A stretch of DNA of 64,000 bases from Streptomyces violaceoruber (GCA_000720805.1 JODI01000010.1:84712-148711), one strand, 5' to 3'; positions 8,185 to 21,117 are shown, counted from the stretch's first letter. The notes: generated from the sequence alone by a model not told the origin. Numbers and translations are program-made.

Positions 8185-9906
8185 TCAGCGCTTGCGCCGA
8201 CGTCCCTTTCCACCGCGTGCCGGAGCCGGGCGCTCGGCGGCCGTGACCGGTCCCGTGCCGGTCGCCACACCCACCGCAGCGGTCGTCGGCTCCGGACCCG
8301 GCCGGTCGGCCGAGACCACCAGGGCCGCGAGGGCCGTGGTGACCGGTACCGACGCGACGAGGCCGATCGAGCCCACCAGGGTGCGCACGATCTCCTCCGC
8401 GACCAACTCGCTGTTGGCGACCGTCCCCACGCTGCTCTGGGCGATCGAGAAGAGCAGCAGCAACGGCAGCGCGGCGCCCGCGTAGGCGAGGACGAGGGTG
8501 TTGACGACGGACGCGATGTGGTCACGGCCGATGCGGATGCCCGCCCGGTACAGCCCGCGCCAGCCCATCGACGGGTTGGCCTCGTGCAGCTCCCAGACCG
8601 CCGAGGTCTGCGTGACCGTCACATCGTCCAAGACGCCGAGCGAACCGATGATGACACCGGCGAGCAGCAGACCACTCATGTCGATCGAGGGGTACAGGCC
8701 ATGGATCAGGCCGGTGTTGTCATCGGTGTTGCCGGTGAGCGCGGCCCAGCCGATGAACAACGAGCCGAGGACTCCGATCAGCACCAGCGAGATCAGCGTG
8801 CCCAGTACCGCCACGGAGGTTCTGGCCGACAGACCGTGGCACAGATAGAGGGCGATCAGCATGATGGCGCTCGCCCCGATCACCGCCACGAGCAGCGGGT
8901 TCGAGCCCTGCAGGATCGCGGGCAGGATGAAGAAGTTCAGGATCATGAAGCTGATGGCCAGCGCCACCAGCGCCATGAGACCGCGCAGTCGGCCCACCAC
9001 CACGACGGCGATCGCGAAGATCCCAGCGAGCAGGGACATCGGCAGTCGACGGTTCACGTCGGTGACCGAGTACTGAAGGTCCCTCGGTGCGGAGGGCTCG
9101 TAGGCGACCACGACCTTCTCGCCCTCATGCAACTGCCGTGACTGGTCCGGCTGCACGATCTCGGTGAACGTGCGGCCCTTGTCCTTGCCGGTGTCGACCC
9201 GGATCGTCGCCCTCTTGCAGGTGCCGTTCGCCTGCTGCTGGGCGGACGAGCCCTCGGCGGTGGAGGTGTCGCCGGTGGGGGGCTCCCCGGAGGCGTTGAC
9301 CGACTTGCAGCTGACGTTCTCGACCTTGCTGACGGTCGCCTGCTGGGTCTGCCGGTCGAAGCCGACGCCGGTGCGCTCGTGCCCCGGTGCACCGCCCGGC
9401 CACAGCACCGCGAGCCCGACCAGCACTGCGGCGCCGAACGGGATCAGGATCGCCGCGATGACCTTGCGCAGGTGCCTGGAGACGGGCGCGGCGGGTCCGT
9501 GACTGTGCGTGTGGCCGTGCCCGCCGCCGGACCCCGGGCTGTGACCGTCCCCGGCTCCATGACCATCGTGAGGGCCCACTCCGCCACCGGGGCTGCGACC
9601 GTGGCCCGTGCTGTGTCCCTGCCCGGCGCCGTGACCGTCGCCTGGACCGAGCCTCTGCCCGCCGACGAATCCGGAGCCGTGTTCATACCCCCCACCGGAT
9701 CCGGGTCCGTGCTCGTACCCCGCCCCGCCTCCCGGGCCGTGGTCCTGCCCGCGCTCGTCAGGGTCGTCGGTCCCGCCTCCGGCGCCGAACCAGTCGCCGC
9801 CGCGTCCACCACCGGAACCGCCGTCTCCACGGCGCAGGCCGTTGCCGGCTCCGGGCCTCCGCGGCGGCTCGGGCGGCGGGTACGGGGGCTGATGTGTCGT
9901 GGTCAC
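8185..9906 (-). CDS. YibE/F-family multi-pass membrane protein
   Basis: A 573-residue protein in three parts. The first ~140 residues are a Gly/His/Asp-rich low-complexity cytoplasmic leader. One membrane helix (near HLRKVIAAILIPFGAAVLVG) anchors an extracytoplasmic region of about 110 residues, followed by seven or so further helices that match YibE/F proteins. The role of the family is not settled; membrane transport is assumed. The GTG at 9906 is chosen since it opens the VTTTHQPPYPPPEPP leader; the frame runs 11 codons further. The His-rich leader could bind metal, but that is inference. Divergent from thiC. Confidence 0.85.
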   Translation of the reverse strand: MTTTHQPPYPPPEPPRRPGAGNGLRRGDGGSGGGRGGDWFGAGGGTDDPDERGQDHGPGGGAGYEHGPGSGGGYEHGSGFVGGQRLGPGDGHGAGQGHSTGHGRSPGGGVGPHDGHGAGDGHSPGSGGGHGHTHSHGPAAPVSRHLRKVIAAILIPFGAAVLVGLAVLWPGGAPGHERTGVGFDRQTQQATVSKVENVSCKSVNASGEPPTGDTSTAEGSSAQQQANGTCKRATIRVDTGKDKGRTFTEIVQPDQSRQLHEGEKVVVAYEPSAPRDLQYSVTDVNRRLPMSLLAGIFAIAVVVVGRLRGLMALVALAISFMILNFFILPAILQGSNPLLVAVIGASAIMLIALYLCHGLSARTSVAVLGTLISLVLIGVLGSLFIGWAALTGNTDDNTGLIHGLYPSIDMSGLLLAGVIIGSLGVLDDVTVTQTSAVWELHEANPSMGWRGLYRAGIRIGRDHIASVVNTLVLAYAGAALPLLLLFSIAQSSVGTVANSELVAEEIVRTLVGSIGLVASVPVTTALAALVVSADRPGPEPTTAAVGVATGTGPVTAAERPAPARGGKGRRRKR

Positions 9907-9989
9907 CGCCCGATCATCGCAAGAACGACAGAGGCCCACTGTTCACCGCGCCACAAATGACGCTAGCGTGGAGGCACCTTTGCACACGC

Positions 9990-11980
<1,991 letters not shown>

Positions 11981-12039
11981 CCTGGGCAGATACGGCTGGT
12001 CGATGTCTACGGGGTGTCGGCTAGCCGTTGAGCCTGTGA

Positions 12040-12762
12040 TCAGAGTTGCTGAGCCTTCCGCAGCCGTTCCACTTGCCGACTGATCAACTTGGTGGGGAAC
12101 GACAGGCCTGCGCCTACGCTGAGTTCGGAGAACGTGGCGATGGTGTTTCCCGTGCGGATCACGATGAACTGCTCGTTGCGGTCCCCGGGCTGTTCCGGCC
12201 CCATGGGGATGGTCTCCCGGAAGGCCACCGCCTCTTCGCCGACCTGCGGCGGTGTCTCCGTGGTCACTCTCGCCTTGAACGGTCCGACGTAGCCCTCGCC
12301 CTCGTAGGACCGGCAGGTGGCGAGGGCCTCCTTGAGTTCCGCGAAGCGCTGTTCGGCCTTGTCCTCCTCATAGGAGGCGAGGGTCGAGCTGCCGCCCATG
12401 ACGTTCTTCTTCCAGTTGAAGATCTGGAAGACGTGAGCTAATGACCCCTCGCCGCTGCGGATGTCGATGAGTGGCTGGCATGCAGGTACGGATATGGGCG
12501 GGAAGGAGCGTCCGCTTCCTTGCGGCTGAGGTTCCTGCACCGCCATGGGCTCGTAAGCTTGCGGGACTTCTCCTGCCTTGAAGGCGAGGTCCTTGAGTTG
12601 CGCCATCGTCAGGGGCGTCACCGCGGCCTTGTCCGAAGCCTTGGTGGACGAGGCTTCAGTAACGCTCTTCGGCTCCTGCGCCGAGGCACACCCTGACGCG
12701 AGGGAAACTCCTATGACAGTTGCTGCGGCTCTTGTCGTCAGCCGTGTCGTGCGCGCTTGCAT
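12040..12762 (-). CDS. Secreted lipoprotein of unknown function in the thiC insertion
   Basis: A 240-residue predicted lipoprotein: a positively charged start (MQARTTRLTTR), a hydrophobic stretch and the lipobox LASGC at residues 21-25. The mature part begins with a Ser/Thr/Lys linker and has three further cysteines; no domain is recognised. It contains a TTA leucine codon (12441-12439, in frame, in GSLAHV), so translation would need the developmental tRNA bldA. It is the only gene in the ~1 kb between the two thiC 3' ends, pointing to horizontal origin. Its C-terminus lies 60 bp from the thiC stop, convergent. Confidence 0.75.
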   Translation of the reverse strand: MQARTTRLTTRAAATVIGVSLASGCASAQEPKSVTEASSTKASDKAAVTPLTMAQLKDLAFKAGEVPQAYEPMAVQEPQPQGSGRSFPPISVPACQPLIDIRSGEGSLAHVFQIFNWKKNVMGGSSTLASYEEDKAEQRFAELKEALATCRSYEGEGYVGPFKARVTTETPPQVGEEAVAFRETIPMGPEQPGDRNEQFIVIRTGNTIATFSELSVGAGLSFPTKLISRQVERLRKAQQL

Positions 12763-12890
12763 GAGTCCCCCCGGACAGGTGTGGATGAGAAGCCGACGCT
12801 AGTGATCTGGGCAGTCGGTTACCAGGGAGTATCCGATCACGAATCGGGAAGCGAAATCCGGTGTCGGCCACATGTGGGCTGATCCTGCCA

Positions 12891-13022
12891 TCGATGAAGA
12901 TCTCCCAGGACATCCGCCTCCTGCATGGCCGGAGTCAGGATGAGGTCGAGGAAGGCATGGCCCAGAAGTCGAAGGAGTTCGCGGCGGCGGGCAACCGGGT
13001 GTACCTGCCGATCGCGGACTGA
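12891..13022 (+). pseudogene. Displaced native 3' end of thiC (attR-like remnant)
   Basis: The frame reads MKISQDIRLLHGRSQDEVEE from 12894 and ends [18 protein letters not shown] with a stop at 13020-13022, i.e. the last 42 codons of a normal Streptomyces thiC without any upstream part. It has no start context of its own. It begins with the same 11-bp core as the current thiC at 11831 and shares its last ~20 codons almost base for base. This is the footprint of an insertion into the gene end. Confidence 0.85.
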
Positions 13023-13209
13023 CCGGCGGTCCGAGGGCCCGTGTCTGCCCGGGCGCGGGCCCGGCCGGCCCGGTGGGTCTCAATGACCAGGGGGCGGTCC
13101 GGTACGGCGGAAAGAGCGGGTGATCGGGGGTGGACGGGCACAATCCGGATCGGCGCGGCCCGTGGCCGGGTCTTCGGCTTGCGCTCCCCGGATGAGCTGG
13201 TGGGGGCGC

Positions 13210-13252
13210 AAGCCGAGGGGCTGTTCCGGCTGTTACTCCGGCTTGTGCTCCG
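13210..13252 (-). repeat. Stop-anchored 12-bp repeats at the end of the 285-aa membrane protein gene
   Basis: Read on the minus strand, CCGGAGCACAAG, CCGGAGTAACAG and CCGGAACAG follow one another. The first unit encodes the last residues, the second contains the TAA stop, and the third lies beyond it. Confidence 0.5.
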
Positions 13253-14090
13253 GCCCCCCGAAGTCCGGGCTGGTGTAGTCCGGGCTCGTGAAGCTCGGTC
13301 GCGAGCCGGAGGCGCCGTCGTCCGGGCTGCTGAAGCCGGGCCGGTCGTAGCCGAGGTGCGGCATGCGGCTGGTCGGCGCCGGCGGTGCCGTACGACGCAG
13401 AGCGGCGGTTCCGGGATCGGCGAGGGCCTCCCGCAGAAAAGGCAGGATGCCGCGCTCCATCAGTGCCTCGAGCCAGGCTTCCCTGGCCCGGATCACTTCC
13501 GCGTTCATCTCGCCGTACGGTCCCGCTTCGAGCGAGGGCCGGTTGCGCAGAGCGGTCAGGAGCAGTCCGACAGCGGCGACGAGGATCGCGGCCGCGGTCA
13601 TGGCGCCGAACACCCATCCGGCGGTGAGCATGGTCTGGGCGAACGCCGGCTCCGGGTCGAGCATCTTGAGTATGTAACCCACGAGCAGGAAGATCGCCGC
13701 GGCGGTTCCGGCCAGGACGGGTGCCAGGACCGCGACGACGGCGATGGCTCCAGCGCCGGTGGTCTCGGCGACCTCTCCCATGGTGGTGGCGAGCCCCATC
13801 GCGGCGGTGCCCGGCTCCGCGGAGCCGGTGTCCCGGTGGGACGACGGGGTGGACGGCGCCGGGTGACGCAGTTCCTCGCGGGCCTTCACGTAGTGCTGGT
13901 ACTCGGTCGCTGCGGCCGCCGTGATGAGCGCGGTGGCGTTGAGCGCCATGGTGCGCAGCTGTTCCGGGTTGAGCCGCTGTCCGACAGCGGCCAGTTCCGG
14001 GCGGGTTGGTGCGGAGCGCAGCGCCTCATCGAGGATCCGCTCGTATTCCTGGCGGTCCTCGCTCAGCAGGTGCTGCGGAACGCTGTTCAT
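13233..14090 (-). CDS. Membrane protein of unknown function, two TM helices
   Basis: A 285-residue protein with an N-terminal alpha-helical region (residues 1-100), two hydrophobic helices (about 115-145 and 155-185), a further amphipathic stretch, and a Pro/Ser/Asp-rich C-terminal tail with short repeats of the SFTSPDYTSPDFGGPE kind. No family is recognised. The ATG at 14090 is preferred because GGGGG lies six bases upstream; an in-frame ATG two codons earlier is also possible. The end of the gene shows short repeats spanning the stop codon. Confidence 0.75.
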   Translation of the reverse strand: MNSVPQHLLSEDRQEYERILDEALRSAPTRPELAAVGQRLNPEQLRTMALNATALITAAAATEYQHYVKAREELRHPAPSTPSSHRDTGSAEPGTAAMGLATTMGEVAETTGAGAIAVVAVLAPVLAGTAAAIFLLVGYILKMLDPEPAFAQTMLTAGWVFGAMTAAAILVAAVGLLLTALRNRPSLEAGPYGEMNAEVIRAREAWLEALMERGILPFLREALADPGTAALRRTAPPAPTSRMPHLGYDRPGFSSPDDGASGSRPSFTSPDYTSPDFGGPEHKPE

Positions 14091-14288
14091 GTGCATCCCC
14101 CGATGCTCCGTAGGGCTTGGGGCTCGCACGCTGACGAGCCGTCGGGCAGAAACGGAGGGGAGCCTGCTACGGATAAGCCGATGGTAGAGCGATGACGGTA
14201 CGGCGTGACAGGGGGTTTACCGAAAATGCGCTGTGGCCTGTGTCGTCACCGGTCGGTCCGGCAGGGGGAACGTCTGCCCCGTGAACGG

Positions 14289-15371
14289 TCAGGCATCCAG
14301 CGGAAGTTGCTGGACCAGCAGCTTTCCGGCCATGGTCACTCCGCCGTCCATGGCGATGGCGAGTCCGTCGGCGTAGAGGTGCGGTCCCTCGACCACGGGG
14401 ACGGCCGGGTCCTCGCCCTCCTCGGAGCCGACTTCGCCCAGGAGGTAGGGGATGGGGCTGTGGCCGTGGACGATGCGGGTGCCGCCGTACGTGTCGAGCA
14501 GGGAGCGCACATGGTCGGCGCCGCCCTCGTCGCGGAAGGAGAAGCGCTTGGTGAACTTGCGGAACAGGTCCCACACCTCGTCCGCGTCGTTGCGCGTGAT
14601 GGTCTCGCGGACGGTGTCGTTGACCGCTTCGATCGAGTCGCCGTAGTCGAGGTAGGCAGTGGTGTCGGAGTGGACGAGCAGGTGCCCGTCGACCTGCTCC
14701 ATGGCGTCGAGGCGGGCCATCCACTGCAGATGGTGGTCCTGGAGGCGGTCCATGTCCGTCTTCTGGCCGCCGTTGAGCAGCCAGGCCGCCTGGAAGGTGG
14801 CGGTGCCCGCGCCGGAGTTGACGGGCGTGTCGCCGAACCGCTTGGCGCCGAGCAGGAGGAGCTCGTGGTTGCCCATGAGGGCCTTGCAGTAGCCGCCGGC
14901 CGCGGCGGCCTCGGCGGACAGCCGCATCACGAGGTCGATGACGCCGATGCCGTCCGGGCCGCGGTCGGTGAAGTCGCCGAGGAACCACAGCCGTGCGGTG
15001 CCCGCGCACCAGTTGCCCGCGGCGTCGAGGAGGCCCTTCTCCTGGAGCGCTGCGACCAGTTCGTCGAGATAGCCGTGCACGTCCCCCACGACGAAGAGCG
15101 GGCCGGGGCCGGCCGTGGGCTGTGGGGCCGGGAGGGAGGCCGGATCGACGGTCGTCCGCAGCGTGTCGCCCCGCTGGATGACCGGCAGGTCGCGCTCCGT
15201 GGGGGTGTAGCCCTCCGGATGGTCCACCGGTTCCTCGACCGGGCTGACCGTGTCACCGCTGTGCACGCCCTGCGGGTACGGACCGGTCTCGTGGACGTAC
15301 GCGGGCACCCGGAAGTCGCGCAACGTCGCCGTCCGCTCCACCTCGGGTCCCTGACCGGCCCCCTGAGTCAT
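14289..15371 (-). CDS. Calcineurin-like metallophosphoesterase
   Basis: A 360-residue protein with a complete metallophosphoesterase core: GDVHG (about residue 95), GDFTDRG (132), GNHE (167) and a late GHSP (300). The order and the DRG match PPP-type Ser/Thr and symmetrical dinucleoside-tetraphosphate phosphatases, so the substrate is a phosphoprotein or Ap4A-like nucleotide. The first ~85 residues are a Pro-rich extension. It is transcribed alone on the minus strand, 280 bp from its neighbours. Confidence 0.85.
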   Translation of the reverse strand: MTQGAGQGPEVERTATLRDFRVPAYVHETGPYPQGVHSGDTVSPVEEPVDHPEGYTPTERDLPVIQRGDTLRTTVDPASLPAPQPTAGPGPLFVVGDVHGYLDELVAALQEKGLLDAAGNWCAGTARLWFLGDFTDRGPDGIGVIDLVMRLSAEAAAAGGYCKALMGNHELLLLGAKRFGDTPVNSGAGTATFQAAWLLNGGQKTDMDRLQDHHLQWMARLDAMEQVDGHLLVHSDTTAYLDYGDSIEAVNDTVRETITRNDADEVWDLFRKFTKRFSFRDEGGADHVRSLLDTYGGTRIVHGHSPIPYLLGEVGSEEGEDPAVPVVEGPHLYADGLAIAMDGGVTMAGKLLVQQLPLDA

Positions 15372-15659
15372 CAGACCCCTCCACCATCGCGCCGCATCTG
15401 CACCGCGTCGGACTGCCTGGTCGCAGCGGCCCGCGGTGTCGTGGGCCCATCATAGGAATGCGGATCGCGCTGTGTGATGACCCAGGGGTGGTGAATCGGA
15501 GCAGGACTCCAGTTCACCGTGGCTTTCGCCCCGATTGGGCAGGGGTTCGACCGTGCGGTGAGGACCGCTGAGCGTTCCGGTGACCCGTCGGTGAGAGCCT
15601 GGTCACCGCCCCCGCACTGCCCGGCCGAACGCGCTTACCGCCTTGCCCGGTCGCCCGCG

Positions 15660-16772
15660 CTACTTCCCCTCGGGGGATCGCGGCGCGCTGACCGTCGTCC
15701 GCGGCGGACGTCGCTGGGAAGAGGTACGCACGATCAGTTCGGTCGGTATCACCTGCTCGACCGGCTGGTCGGACTCGAGCCCCTCGATGGCGTCGATGAG
15801 GAGCTGAACCACGGCCGTGCCGATACGGCGCGGTTTCAGGGAGAGCGTGGTGACGGGCGGCTCGGTGTTGGCATACACGGTGGACTCGCTGCAGCAGACC
15901 AGAAGCAGGTCGTCCGGTACGCGCAGTCCGTAGCGACGGGCGGCGGCGAGCAGGTCGGTGCCGTTCGGGTCGAACAGGCCGTAGACGGCGTCCGGACGGT
16001 CGGGGCGGGCGAGCAGCCGGTCGGCGGCGACGGCGCCCGCGCACGGATCGTGCGCCGGGTAGGCCTCGTACACCGGATCCTGGCCCACACGCTCGCACCA
16101 GCGCAGGTATGCGGTGGTCGACAGATGGGTGTACGTGTCCGTGCTGGTCCCGGTGAGCAGGCCGATGCGGCGGGCACCGGCGTCGGCCAGGTGGTCGAGG
16201 ATCCCGAGGACGGCGGCCTCGTGGTCGTTGTCGACCCAGGCGGTGACCGGGAGCGTGCCGGCCGGGCGGCCGTCGGAGACGACCGGCAGACCCTGCCGGA
16301 CCAGTTCGCTGACGACGGGGTCCTGGTCGGACGGGTCGATGACGACCGTGCCGTCGAGGGCGACGTTCGACCACACGTCGTGCCGGGAGGTCGCCGGGAG
16401 GATGACGAGGGCGTAGCCGCGGGCGAGTGCGGCCGAGGTGGCGGCCCGCGCCATCTCGGCGAAGTAGGCGAACTCGGTGAAGGTGAAAGGTTCATCCCCG
16501 TACGTCGTCACGGTCAGACCGATCAGTCCGGACTTGCCGGTACGGAGGGTGCGGGCGGCGGCCGAGGGCCGGTAACCCAGCCGGTCGGCGACCTCGCGGA
16601 CATGGCGTCGGGTGGCGTCCGGGAGCCTGCCCTTCCCGTTGAGGGCGTCGGAGACGGTCGTGATGGAGACTCCGGCGGCGGCGGCAACGTCTCTGATGCC
16701 CGCCCGGCCCGGCCGGCTGCCTCGCCGAGAGGTTTCCGCGCGGCTCACCTGGTGCTTCCCTGCTGCTGTCAT
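15660..16772 (-). CDS. LacI-family transcriptional regulator
   Basis: A 370-residue LacI/GalR-type repressor. The helix-turn-helix reads GIRDVAAAAGVSITTVSDAL with the hinge ending YRPSAAARTLRTGKSGLIGL, followed by a sugar-binding-type periplasmic domain. The ATG at 16772 is chosen because translation upstream gives non-family sequence. The hisC gene is divergent and unlikely to be its target; a ligand cannot be read from the context. Confidence 0.88.
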   Translation of the reverse strand: MTAAGKHQVSRAETSRRGSRPGRAGIRDVAAAAGVSITTVSDALNGKGRLPDATRRHVREVADRLGYRPSAAARTLRTGKSGLIGLTVTTYGDEPFTFTEFAYFAEMARAATSAALARGYALVILPATSRHDVWSNVALDGTVVIDPSDQDPVVSELVRQGLPVVSDGRPAGTLPVTAWVDNDHEAAVLGILDHLADAGARRIGLLTGTSTDTYTHLSTTAYLRWCERVGQDPVYEAYPAHDPCAGAVAADRLLARPDRPDAVYGLFDPNGTDLLAAARRYGLRVPDDLLLVCCSESTVYANTEPPVTTLSLKPRRIGTAVVQLLIDAIEGLESDQPVEQVIPTELIVRTSSQRRPPRTTVSAPRSPEGK

Positions 16773-17212
16773 GGCGAGCCGATAGTAGGGCTCATGCGGT
16801 GGGGTAGGGCGGACGCATATGCACGCGTTGACAGGCACGTTTCTGCAAGGTTGTGAGGGGTTAATTCCCTTCGAAAGCAAGGGAGTTGGGGCCTCAGTCG
16901 GTAGGACGTGACGTGTCGGCGCACACCGGCCTGCCAACTCGCAGATGTTTCGAAGAGGTCTCAACTCACCTTGACGAGCGACGCGCGCCACGGCGTGAGC
17001 CACCGGCGCGTAGATATATGTGACCGCGCCCCTGGATTCGTATGCCTTCGTACGGTGATGGCGCCCGATGCCGAGGGAGACAGCCGAGGCGGAGGCCGCG
17101 ACGAACGAGGTTGTCGCGCACCTGTACGCAGCGGCGCCGAATCCTCATAGGGTGAGGAGCATTGGAAGCCGGCGGTGCTGATGGTCCGCCGGTGGTCACG
17201 AGGAGGACTGCG
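16773..17212. other. Intergenic region between lacI-type gene and hisC
   Basis: About 440 bp without a credible gene, holding the divergent promoters. One imperfect hairpin is visible at 16863-16887 (AATTCCCTT / AAGGGAGTT, seven-base loop). The AGGAGG Shine-Dalgarno of hisC is at 17201-17206. No other signal was found. Confidence 0.5.
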
Positions 17213-18292
17213 GTGAGCGAGACGAGGCCCAAGCTGCGCGCCGAGCTGGAGGGTATCCCCACCTATGTGCCGGGCAGGCCCGCCGCGGCCGGCGGCCCGG
17301 TGGCCTACAAGCTGTCCTCCAACGAGAACCCGTATCCGCCGCTGCCCGGTGTGATGGAGACGGTGATGGCCGCGTCGTCGTCGTTCAACCGCTACCCGGA
17401 CCTGGCCTGCACGGCCCTGATCGGCGAGCTGTCGGAGCGCTTCGGCGTCCCGCTCTCCCACCTGGCCACCGGCACCGGCTCGGTCGGTGTCGCCCAGCAG
17501 CTGATCCAGGCGACGGCCGGCCCCGGCGACGAGGTGATCTACGCCTGGCGGTCGTTCGAGGCGTACCCGATCATCACGCAGATCAGCGGAGCCGCTTCGG
17601 TGCGGGTGCCGCTGACCCCGGGGGATGTGCACGACCTGGACGCCATGGCGGACGCGATCACCGACCGGACGCGGCTGATCTTCGTCTGCAACCCCAACAA
17701 CCCCACGGGCACAGTGGTGCGCCGGGCCGAGCTGGAACGGTTCCTCGACCGGGTGCCCGGTGACGTGCTGGTGGTGCTGGACGAGGCGTACCGCGAGTTC
17801 ATCCGCGACCCCGAGGTTCCGGACGGTGTGGAGCTGTACCGCGAGCGGCCGAACGTCTGTGTGCTGCGCACGTTCTCCAAGGCGTACGGTCTCGCCGGTC
17901 TGCGCGTCGGTTTCGCGATCGCCCATGAGCCGGTGGCTGCGGCGCTGCGCAAGACAGCCGTGCCCTTCGGTGTGAGTCATGTCGCACAGGAGGCGGCCAT
18001 CGCCTCGCTGCGCGCCGAGGACGCACTGCTCGGCCGGGTCGGATCCCTGGTGTGTGAACGCAAGCGTGTCGTCGACGCGCTGCGCGCCCAGGGGTGGACG
18101 GTGCCCGAGACGCAGGCCAACTTCGTGTGGCTGCGGCTGGGGGAGCGCACGGTGGAGTTCGCGCGCGCCTGTGAGCAGGCAGGAGTGGTGATCCGGCCGT
18201 TCGCGGGTGAGGGCGTGCGGGTCACGGTCGGGGAGACCGAGGCGAACGACATCTTCCTGAAGGCGGCGGAGGGGTTCCGGAAGGAACTGTAG
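17213..18292 (+). CDS. hisC: Histidinol-phosphate aminotransferase-type PLP enzyme
   Basis: A 359-residue class-II aminotransferase. Typical features are [15 protein letters not shown] near the start, NPNNPTGT at about 160, and the PLP lysine in [14 protein letters not shown] near 220. HisC transfers an amino group from glutamate to imidazole-acetol phosphate; related enzymes act on phenylpyruvate, and since this gene lies outside a his operon an aromatic role is possible. The GTG at 17213 is set by the AGGAGG seven bases upstream. Confidence 0.85.
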   Translation: MSETRPKLRAELEGIPTYVPGRPAAAGGPVAYKLSSNENPYPPLPGVMETVMAASSSFNRYPDLACTALIGELSERFGVPLSHLATGTGSVGVAQQLIQATAGPGDEVIYAWRSFEAYPIITQISGAASVRVPLTPGDVHDLDAMADAITDRTRLIFVCNPNNPTGTVVRRAELERFLDRVPGDVLVVLDEAYREFIRDPEVPDGVELYRERPNVCVLRTFSKAYGLAGLRVGFAIAHEPVAAALRKTAVPFGVSHVAQEAAIASLRAEDALLGRVGSLVCERKRVVDALRAQGWTVPETQANFVWLRLGERTVEFARACEQAGVVIRPFAGEGVRVTVGETEANDIFLKAAEGFRKEL

Positions 18293-18361
18293 GGGTCCTC
18301 GCGGTCGCCTGGGGCCGACCGGTTCCTGTCCCTGGCAGCGGTCGACCGGTATCAGGACCCC
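18292..18361 (+). terminator. Composite hairpin after hisC
   Basis: GGGGTCCT at 18292-18299 pairs with AGGACCCC at 18354-18361, and CGACCG at 18316-18321 pairs with CGGTCG at 18339-18344 inside it. The position directly after the hisC stop suggests a terminator, and it keeps hisC apart from the Rex-controlled cyd genes. Confidence 0.45.
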
Positions 18362-18406
18362 CGCCCCTCACGCCTCGAACGGCTATGGGTCATAATTGCT
18401 TGTGAA

Positions 18407-18422
18407 TGTGAACGCTTTCACA
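18407..18422. promoter_or_regulatory. Rex operator (ROP) upstream of cydA
   Basis: TGTGAACGCTTTCACA matches the Streptomyces Rex operator TGTGAACGCGTTCACA at 15 of 16 positions. Rex is the NADH/NAD+ sensor that represses cydABCD when oxygen is plentiful, an established regulation in S. coelicolor. The site is 84 bp before the cydA start. Confidence 0.9.
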
Positions 18423-18505
18423 AGCGGGCCCCGGTTGTTCCAGGATGTCTGTGACAAAGGGGCACGTACTGCCACAGCACCATGGCGAAGTAAGGAGACG
18501 ACGAC

Positions 18506-20014
18506 GTGGACATAGCCTTGGCGCCGGAGACCCTGGCGCGCTGGCAGTTCGGCATCACGACCGTCTACCACTTCCTGTTCGTCCCCCTGACGATCTCCCT
18601 GGCCGCCCTCACGGCCGGGCTGCAGACCGCGTGGGTGCGCACGGAGAAGGAGAAGTACCTCAAGGCCACCAAGTTCTGGGGCAAGCTCTTCCTGATCAAC
18701 ATCGCGATGGGCGTGGTCACCGGCATCGTGCAGGAGTTCCAGTTCGGCATGAACTGGTCCGACTACTCGCGCTTCGTCGGCGACATCTTCGGCGCCCCGC
18801 TCGCCTTCGAGGCCCTGATCGCCTTCTTCTTCGAGTCCACCTTCATCGGCCTGTGGATCTTCGGCTGGGACAAGCTGCCCAAGAAGATCCACCTGGCCTG
18901 CATATGGATGGTCTCGATCGGCACGATCCTGTCGGCCTACTTCATCCTCGCGGCCAACTCATGGATGCAGCACCCCGTCGGCTACAAGATCAACGAGGCG
19001 AAGGGGCGGGCCGAGCTCACCGACTTCTGGCTCGTGCTGACCCAGAACACCGCGCTCGCCCAGGCCTTCCACACCCTCTCCGCGGCCTTCCTCACGGGCG
19101 GCGCCTTCATGGTCGGCATCTCCGCCTTCCATCTGCTGCGCAAGAAGCACATCCGCGAGATGAAGACCTCGCTGCGGCTCGGCCTGGTCACCGTGGTCAT
19201 CGGCGGCATGCTCACCGCGATCAGCGGTGACACCCTCGGCAAGATCATGTTCGAGCAGCAGCCGATGAAGATGGCCGCCGCCGAGGCCCTGTGGGACGGT
19301 GAGTCGCCCGCGCCGTTCTCCGTCTTCGCCTATGGCGACGTCGACGCGGGCCACAACAAGGTCGCGATAGAGATCCCCGGCCTGCTGTCCTTCCTGGCCA
19401 AGGACGACTTCACCTCGTACGTGCCCGGCATCAACGACGTCAACAAGGCCGAGCAGGAGAAGTTCGGGCCCGGCGACTACCGGCCCAACATCCCGGTCGC
19501 CTACTGGGGCTTCCGCTGGATGATCGGCTTCGGCATGACGTCCTTCGCCATCGGGCTGGCCGGCCTCTGGCTGACCCGCAAGAAGTTCCTGCTGCCGAAG
19601 CACCTCAGGGTCGGTGACGAGGAAGTTCCGCATCTTGTCCTCTTCAGGAAGAAGGCCCTCGGCCCGACGCTCACCACCTGGTACTGGCGCATCGCGGTCC
19701 TGACCCTGGCCTTCCCGCTGATCGCCAACTCCTGGGGCTGGATCTTCACCGAGATGGGCCGTCAGCCGTGGGTCGTCTACGGCCTCTTCCAGACCCGCGA
19801 CGCGGTCTCCCCCGGAGTCTCCCAGGGCGAGGTCCTCACCTCGATGATCGTCTTCACCAGCCTGTACGCCATCCTCGCCGTCATCGAGGTCAAGCTGCTG
19901 GCGAAGTATGTGAAGGCCGGCCCGCCCGAGCTCACCGAGGCCGACCTCAACCCGCCCACGAAGATCGGCGGCGACTCCCGTGACGCCGACAAGCCGATGG
20001 CCTTCTCGTACTAG
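18506..20014 (+). CDS. cydA: Cytochrome bd ubiquinol/menaquinol oxidase subunit I
   Basis: A 502-residue integral membrane subunit carrying the haem groups and quinol site of the high-affinity terminal oxidase used under low oxygen. Haem ligand positions are visible: His in VYHFLFVPLTISLA near the start, His in QAFHTLSAAFLTGG in the middle, and Met in FRWMIGFGM. The GTG start is fixed by AAGGAG upstream. First gene of the Rex-controlled group; cydB follows after 20 bp. Confidence 0.97.
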   Translation: MDIALAPETLARWQFGITTVYHFLFVPLTISLAALTAGLQTAWVRTEKEKYLKATKFWGKLFLINIAMGVVTGIVQEFQFGMNWSDYSRFVGDIFGAPLAFEALIAFFFESTFIGLWIFGWDKLPKKIHLACIWMVSIGTILSAYFILAANSWMQHPVGYKINEAKGRAELTDFWLVLTQNTALAQAFHTLSAAFLTGGAFMVGISAFHLLRKKHIREMKTSLRLGLVTVVIGGMLTAISGDTLGKIMFEQQPMKMAAAEALWDGESPAPFSVFAYGDVDAGHNKVAIEIPGLLSFLAKDDFTSYVPGINDVNKAEQEKFGPGDYRPNIPVAYWGFRWMIGFGMTSFAIGLAGLWLTRKKFLLPKHLRVGDEEVPHLVLFRKKALGPTLTTWYWRIAVLTLAFPLIANSWGWIFTEMGRQPWVVYGLFQTRDAVSPGVSQGEVLTSMIVFTSLYAILAVIEVKLLAKYVKAGPPELTEADLNPPTKIGGDSRDADKPMAFSY

Positions 20015-20034
20015 GCCGAGGGAGCTGCACAGTC

Positions 20035-21030
<996 letters not shown>

Positions 21031-21039
<9 letters not shown>

Positions 21040-21117
21040 CCGTGCGAAACCGGTGCGAAACCCGTGCACTTGACCGTGCGAACCAGTGCGCTGACCTTGC
21101 TGAAACCGTGCGTTGAG
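21031..21117 (+). repeat. Stop-anchored repeats between cydB and cydCD
   Basis: The last codons and stop of cydB, GTGCACTGA (21031-21039), recur as GTGCACTTGA (21063), GTGCGCTGA (21086) and GTGCGTTGA (21109), separated by ACCGTGCGAAAC-like spacers. The final copy abuts the ribosome-binding site of cydCD. Confidence 0.6.
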
